DNA of 9,686 nucleotides from Massilia sp. UBA2604 (GTDB lineage: Bacteria > Pseudomonadota > Gammaproteobacteria > Burkholderiales > Burkholderiaceae_D), in NCBI GenBank assembly GCA_002339265.1, contig DDKG01000356.1, forward strand, positions 1 through 9,686, given 5' to 3'. The translations under genes were made by a program, and so were the position numbers. Numbering within the stretch: the first letter of the stretch is position 1; each line of letters starts with the position of its first letter. Under the pieces are notes generated by a model. The model had not been told where the DNA came from. It made no database searches and was given only the letters and a program-made list of their open reading frames with translations. Shown here one piece after another: positions 6,261 through 9,686 of the stretch.

Positions 6261-8291
6261 TCAGAGCAGCTCGATCGACGTGCTCATCACCCCGACCAGC
6301 GCGACCATCTCGGCCGAATCGGCGAAGTCGAGCAACACGTCGCCGCGATCGAGCACGCGGTCGTCGAGCAAGGTCGCCCACCACGCGATCTCTTCCTGGC
6401 TGCCGGTGCGCTCCAGGCCCGCCTGGTACAGGTGGGCGACATACTGCGCATTGCTCATGCCGCCGATTTGTCCCTCGGCGCCGGCCACGAAGGTGTCGGC
6501 GATGGCCGCCAGGCCGACGCCGTTTTCGGTGGCCGCGATCCAGTAATTCAGGCCGTCCTGGTCCGGCGCGCGGTCGTACAGGACGTCGTACATGCGCACC
6601 AGGGTGCCGATCTCGGTGTCGGCGATCCACGAGGTAGCGCCGTACCAGTCGTCGTGATGCAGCATGATGTAGGACTCGGCAAAGCGCAGCAGGATGTCGG
6701 CCCGCGTCACGGCGCCCGCGGCCAGGCTGGGCAGCCACTGGGACAGCTCCTTCAGGTCGGCCGGCCGGTCGGCGCCGTTGTCGAACAGCGCACGCACGAA
6801 ATCGTCGCTGGTCATGGCGTCATCCGCCATGCTCTGCGCCAGCAGGCGGGCGGAGATGTCGACCAGCGGCAGGCCCGCCGCATGCTGCGCTTCCCAGCCA
6901 TCGAGTTCGACCCGGGTCGCCACGCGGTCGTCCAGCGCGGCCACCATGCGCGCGATCGTGCCCCGCGCCGACAGGTCGGCGCCGGCGCCGCCGAAATTGA
7001 GCAGTTCCACATTGGCCAGCGCATCGGCGCCATCGTCTCCGCCGCGCGCCGCGATCGTCATATGCCCCTGCTCGACGCGGATCGTGTAGTCGGCGCGGGT
7101 GCCGCTCAGGCGCACGGTGTCGTTGCCGGCGCCGCCATCGATCCAGTCGTCGCCCGCGCCGCCGGTGATGTGGTCGTCGCCGTCATCGCCGAACAGGCGG
7201 TCGTTGCCGGCGCCGCCGTTGATGACGTCGTCGCTCCCGCCCGCATGCACGTCGTCGTCGCCGGCGCCCGTGTTCAGGGTTTGCGCGTAATCGTCCGCGA
7301 TCAGGTATAGCTTGTCCCCCCCGCCCGGCTGGGTCACGCCGAGCGTGACTTCGCCGGCGATCGCCGCGAAGTCGATGCCATCGAGGTTGGCGCTGCTGCG
7401 CCACAGGCCGCGCGTATCGATCACCAGCGCCGTCAGGGGATTGGCGCCGTCCTGCGCCGCCGAGGACAACTCGAGCTGCGGCCCGGATGACACGCCCTGG
7501 CCGAAGTCGAGCACCGGCATGATCGTCTGCAGCAGCACTTGCGCGCCGGGCGCCAGGCCCGCGAGATAGGCGGTTGCTTCCTGCACCATGCCGGCCTGCG
7601 AGGCGGATCCAGGCGTGCTGTGTGCGCGGATCTCGCGCAGCAGGTCGTCCAGCGAGGCGCTGGCCGCTTTCGGCGCGGCGCTGCCGGCGGCGTTCAGGCC
7701 GATGCCGTCCAGGCGGTCGGCGCGGAGCAGCACAGCCCCATTGCCGTCCCTGACGACGGCGACGCCGGGAGCGTCCGCGGGATCTGACGGCAGTTCGTAA
7801 TTCGGCCGGGTCGCGATCGACAGCAGCTGGCGCTGCGTGCCGTCGCTCTCGGTGACGCTGCGCTGCGTCACTTCACGCCGGTCATCGAGCCATGTCTGCG
7901 GCGCGCTGCCCGGCCGTTCGTCGACGTCGGTGACCCATACCGTCAGCAGCTGCGAGGCGGCGCCGGAAGCATTTCGGAGCGTCACCTCGACCTGGTAGGT
8001 GTTGTTGCCGGCGCCCGCGCCGAGGTCGCGCGGCGCTTCGTAATCGGGCGCCTGGATGAAGGTCAGCAGGCCATTGCTGGCGTCGATCGCGAACAAGGCC
8101 GCATCGGCGCCGCCGGTAATCGTGTACACATTCGGAATCGGCGGCGGCGGGCTGGCGTAGACCGTGTCGATGGTGACGTTGTGGGTATTTTCGGCGACCT
8201 GGACGACCGGACCGCCGGGGTAGGAAAAGCGTGGCTGCAGCCACTCGAACTGCGCGGCACTGCCCTGCATCGTGAAGCTGGACGTCGTCAT
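6261..8291 (-). CDS. Cadherin-like / RTX calcium-binding / DUF4214 protein, probably type I-secreted
   Basis: 676 aa, no N-terminal signal peptide, acidic and Gly/Asp-rich. Domains in order: a cadherin-like beta sandwich at about 28-126 (VAENT, FAIDASNGLLTF, YQVEVTLRNASG, VTDVDE); an unrecognised middle region at about 127-335; six RTX nonapeptides at 341-394 of the GGAGNDxhx type, expected to form a calcium-filled beta roll; a beta segment with ARGGDDGADALANVELLNF (about 402-440) common after RTX blocks; then DUF4214-like helical repeats at about 494-544, 563-606 (LYDRAPDQDGLNYW) and 612-664. RTX repeats and a signal-less N-terminus suggest export by a type I system, but no ABC transporter or membrane fusion gene is nearby. 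A GGAG site (complement of 8298-8301) lies 6 bp before the ATG. Role (adhesion, surface layer or other) is unknown. Confidence 0.88.
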   Translation of the reverse strand: MTTSSFTMQGSAAQFEWLQPRFSYPGGPVVQVAENTHNVTIDTVYASPPPPIPNVYTITGGADAALFAIDASNGLLTFIQAPDYEAPRDLGAGAGNNTYQVEVTLRNASGAASQLLTVWVTDVDERPGSAPQTWLDDRREVTQRSVTESDGTQRQLLSIATRPNYELPSDPADAPGVAVVRDGNGAVLLRADRLDGIGLNAAGSAAPKAASASLDDLLREIRAHSTPGSASQAGMVQEATAYLAGLAPGAQVLLQTIMPVLDFGQGVSSGPQLELSSAAQDGANPLTALVIDTRGLWRSSANLDGIDFAAIAGEVTLGVTQPGGGDKLYLIADDYAQTLNTGAGDDDVHAGGSDDVINGGAGNDRLFGDDGDDHITGGAGDDWIDGGAGNDTVRLSGTRADYTIRVEQGHMTIAARGGDDGADALANVELLNFGGAGADLSARGTIARMVAALDDRVATRVELDGWEAQHAAGLPLVDISARLLAQSMADDAMTSDDFVRALFDNGADRPADLKELSQWLPSLAAGAVTRADILLRFAESYIMLHHDDWYGATSWIADTEIGTLVRMYDVLYDRAPDQDGLNYWIAATENGVGLAAIADTFVAGAEGQIGGMSNAQYVAHLYQAGLERTGSQEEIAWWATLLDDRVLDRGDVLLDFADSAEMVALVGVMSTSIELL
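7110..7271 (-). repeat. Coding repeat: six RTX nonapeptides
   Basis: Six consecutive 27-bp units encode TGAGDDDVH, AGGSDDVIN, GGAGNDRLF, GDDGDDHIT, GGAGDDWID and GGAGNDTVR (residues 341-394). The first two are degenerate. This is a short block for the family and implies only a few bound calcium ions. Confidence 0.85.
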
Positions 8292-8425
8292 GTCGTTCTC
8301 CGCAAATATCGTAACGAAGAGTATATCGACATCATGTAACGCCCGAGGCGCGCACCGGACAAATCCGGCAGATTATGGCCTGCGCATGAACGCCTTGCGC
8401 CACGGCGCGTGCAAGGACAAGCGAC
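8292..8425 (-). promoter_or_regulatory. Upstream region of the RTX-protein gene
   Basis: A -10-like TATACT (complement of 8320-8325) lies about 28 bp before the ATG. No clear -35 is seen. A small perfect hairpin, CCGGA-CAAA-TCCGG (8355-8368), lies further upstream. Beyond this the region holds nothing I recognise. Confidence 0.35.
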
Positions 8426-8463
8426 AAAAGAAAAAAGGGCTACCGGCGTGAACCGATAACCCC
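8426..8463 (-). terminator. Rho-independent terminator of tRNA-Thr
   Basis: Read on the minus strand, GGGGTTATCGG and CCGGTAGCCC pair (with G-U pairs and one bulge) around a TTCACG loop. A run TTTTTTCTTTT follows directly. It starts about 30 bp after the tRNA 3' end. Confidence 0.8.
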
Positions 8464-8493
8464 TTGATCCGACTACTGCGCTTGCAGTTGTCC

Positions 8494-8569
8494 TGGTGCC
8501 GCTGACCGGAATCGAACTGGTGACCTTCGCATTACGAATGCGCTGCTCTACCGACTGAGCTACAGCGGC
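8494..8569 (-). tRNA. tRNA-Thr (anticodon CGT)
   Basis: 76 nt including an encoded CCA (complement of 8494-8496). The acceptor stem GCCGCTG/CAGCGGC is fully paired with discriminator A. The D-arm is GCTC...GAGC. The anticodon arm is GCGCA-TTCGTAA-TGCGA, so the anticodon is CGT (complement of 8534-8536), reading ACG. The T-loop is TTCGATT. The T-stem ACCAG/CCGGT has one A-C mismatch at the fourth pair (52-62), which is unusual. The gene stands alone, with a possible -10 TAGAAT 64 bp upstream and a terminator downstream. Confidence 0.95.
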
Positions 8570-8633
8570 GAAACCTGTGCTTCGCCTTGCCTTTCGGCGC
8601 ACGACGGCAGGACCGCCGTGACGAAAGAACCAT

Positions 8634-8639
8634 ATTCTA
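8634..8639 (-). promoter_or_regulatory. Putative -10 element of the tRNA-Thr gene
   Basis: TAGAAT on the minus strand, 64 bp before the mature 5' end. No good -35 at 16-18 bp is visible. The precursor would have a leader of about 57 nt containing a small ACGGC/GCCGT hairpin (8604-8619). Confidence 0.35.
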
Positions 8640-8648
8640 GCAAACAAT

Positions 8649-8685
8649 GCGGCAAACTTGCTAGTGTGTATTGCAAGCGTGCCGC
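8649..8685 (-). terminator. Stem-loop after fbp, possible terminator
   Basis: GCGGCA (8649-8654) pairs with TGCCGC (8680-8685) and CTTGC (8657-8661) pairs with GCAAG (8673-8677), separated by a 2x2 internal loop and an 11-nt end loop. It begins 23 bp after the fbp stop. The following minus-strand bases ATTGTTTGC are only mildly T-rich, so termination may be weak. A second overlapping inverted repeat, CTAGCAA/TTGCTAG (8637-8664), competes with it and covers part of the tRNA -10. Confidence 0.45.
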
Positions 8686-8708
8686 ATCAGGAAGCTAAAA
8701 CTGCAATC

Positions 8709-9686
8709 TCACCCCTGGTGATAGCCGGTCACGACGTCGACTTCTTCCTTCGAGCCCAGGAATACCGGCACGCGCTGGTGCAGCTTGGTCGGCGGGATGT
8801 CCAGGATGCGGCCCTTGCCGTCGGTGGCGGCGCCGCCGGCCTGCTCGACGATCATCGCCATCGGGTTGGCCTCGTACATCAGGCGCAGCTTGCCCGGCGA
8901 CTTCGGATCGCGCAGGTCGGCCGGATACATGAAGACGCCGCCGCGGTTCAGGATGCGATGCACGTCGGCCACCATCGAGGCGATCCAGCGCATATTGAAA
9001 TCCTTGCCGCGCGGGCCGGTCTCGCCCGCCAGCAGCTCGTCCACATAGCGCTGCACCGGCGGATGCCAGTGGCGTTTATTGGACATATTGATGGCGAATT
9101 CCTTGGTCGACGGCGGGATCTGCATGTCGCTCTGGGTCAGTACCCACGACCCCATCTCGCGGTCCAGGGTGAAGCAGTGCACGCCGTTGCCGGTGGTGAG
9201 CACCAGCATGGTCTGCGGGCCGTAGACCGCATAGCCGGCCGCTACCTGGGCGGTGCCGGGCTGCAAAAAGTCCTGCTCGGTCGGCTGGGCCATGCCTTCC
9301 GGCGCCTTCAGCACCGAGAAGATGGTGCCGATCGAGACGTTGACGTCGATGTTCGACGAGCCGTCCAGCGGATCGAACAGCAGCAGGAATTCGCCCATCG
9401 GATAGCGACTGGGGATCTGGCGGATGGTTTCCATCTCTTCGGACGCCATTGCAGCCAGGTGGCCGCCCCACTCATTTGCTTCTAACAAAATTTCGTTAGA
9501 GATCACGTCCAGCTTCTTCTGGACTTCGCCCTGGATGTTCTCGGTCTCGGCGCTGCCCAGCACCTCGCCCAGCGCGCCCTTGCTCACCGAATAGCTGATG
9601 CGCTTGCAGGCGCGCGCGACGACCTCGATCAGCAGGCGCAGCTCGGCGTTGATGTTCTGGTGCAGGCGCTGCTCTTCGACCAGGTA
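8709..9686 (-). CDS. fbp: Class I fructose-1,6-bisphosphatase (5' partial)
   Basis: Cytoplasmic Mg-dependent enzyme that hydrolyses fructose 1,6-bisphosphate to fructose 6-phosphate in gluconeogenesis. 325 residues are visible; the family is about 330-340, so about 10 codons lie beyond the right edge. The frame is open to the edge, and its first residues ([20 protein letters not shown]) belong to the normal N-terminal helix region. Internal ATG or GTG codons near 9587 are therefore not the start. Motifs in order: a MASEEME metal-site segment (about 80-86), the signature [13 protein letters not shown] (about 104-116; D105 and D108), an [15 protein letters not shown] substrate region, [17 protein letters not shown] (about 270-286) and the C-terminal [10 protein letters not shown]. 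All catalytic motifs are intact. It is a single gene on this strand, with its promoter outside the window. Confidence 0.96.
   Translation of the reverse strand, partial: YLVEEQRLHQNINAELRLLIEVVARACKRISYSVSKGALGEVLGSAETENIQGEVQKKLDVISNEILLEANEWGGHLAAMASEEMETIRQIPSRYPMGEFLLLFDPLDGSSNIDVNVSIGTIFSVLKAPEGMAQPTEQDFLQPGTAQVAAGYAVYGPQTMLVLTTGNGVHCFTLDREMGSWVLTQSDMQIPPSTKEFAINMSNKRHWHPPVQRYVDELLAGETGPRGKDFNMRWIASMVADVHRILNRGGVFMYPADLRDPKSPGKLRLMYEANPMAMIVEQAGGAATDGKGRILDIPPTKLHQRVPVFLGSKEEVDVVTGYHQG

Noticed and set aside
6228..7310. 360-codon plus-strand frame across the RTX-protein gene
   Set aside because: It is the reverse of the DUF4214/RTX coding region, rich in Val/Gly/Ala/His, with no domain recognised.
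8658..9485. 275-codon plus-strand frame opposite fbp
   Set aside because: Antisense shadow of a fully conserved fructose-1,6-bisphosphatase.

Overview
The window looks like the chromosome of a high-GC betaproteobacterium. Oxalobacteraceae of the Massilia/Telluria/Duganella type would fit. This is inferred from the strong G/C bias at third codon positions, the betaproteobacterial-looking class I fructose-1,6-bisphosphatase, and the cadherin-like/RTX/DUF4214 protein style. I could not run a search to confirm it. Both edge genes are cut: the response regulator at the left edge and fbp at the right edge each lack their first codons.

Layout. (1) 1-2085, plus strand: an OmpR-type response regulator followed 9 bp later by an EnvZ-type membrane histidine kinase, forming a two-component operon. 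(2) 2086-2604: a non-coding, AT-richer island holding seven recognisable copies and one half copy of a 29-bp repeat (core AGGGTCAGAGT) in both orientations. Many copies sit in a 47-50 bp register. The island ends in a nested palindrome, followed by a G-quadruplex motif and a sigma70-like promoter. (3) 2659-3849, plus strand: a DUF2325 protein whose promoter carries a strong Fur-box match, so it is probably iron-regulated. The Fur box overlaps the longest possible reading frame and argues for the start at 2659. (4) 3851-5116, minus strand: a Tat-exported class V aminotransferase-fold PLP enzyme of the isopenicillin-N epimerase/PvdN type. It is divergent from (5) 5276-6250, plus strand, a LysR-type regulator. 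They share a 159-bp intergenic region that contains a spaced direct repeat. (6) 6261-8291, minus strand: a probable type I-secreted protein with a cadherin-like domain, six RTX nonapeptides and DUF4214-like repeats. (7) 8494-8569, minus strand: tRNA-Thr(CGT) with a clear rho-independent terminator. (8) 8709-9686, minus strand: fbp, 5'-truncated, with a stem-loop after its stop.

How the parts relate. The two-component pair is one unit. The PLP enzyme and the LysR gene form a classic divergent regulator/target pair. DUF2325 and the PLP enzyme converge with 1 bp between stop codons, and LysR and the RTX gene converge with 10 bp. The DUF2325 gene (Fur box) and the PvdN-like enzyme (PvdN acts in pyoverdine maturation in Pseudomonas) both hint at iron, but there is no siderophore cluster here, so a functional link is only a hypothesis. 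The least explained element is the repeat island at 2091-2538, which resembles substrates of REP-associated (Y1/IS200-like) transposases although no transposase gene is present.
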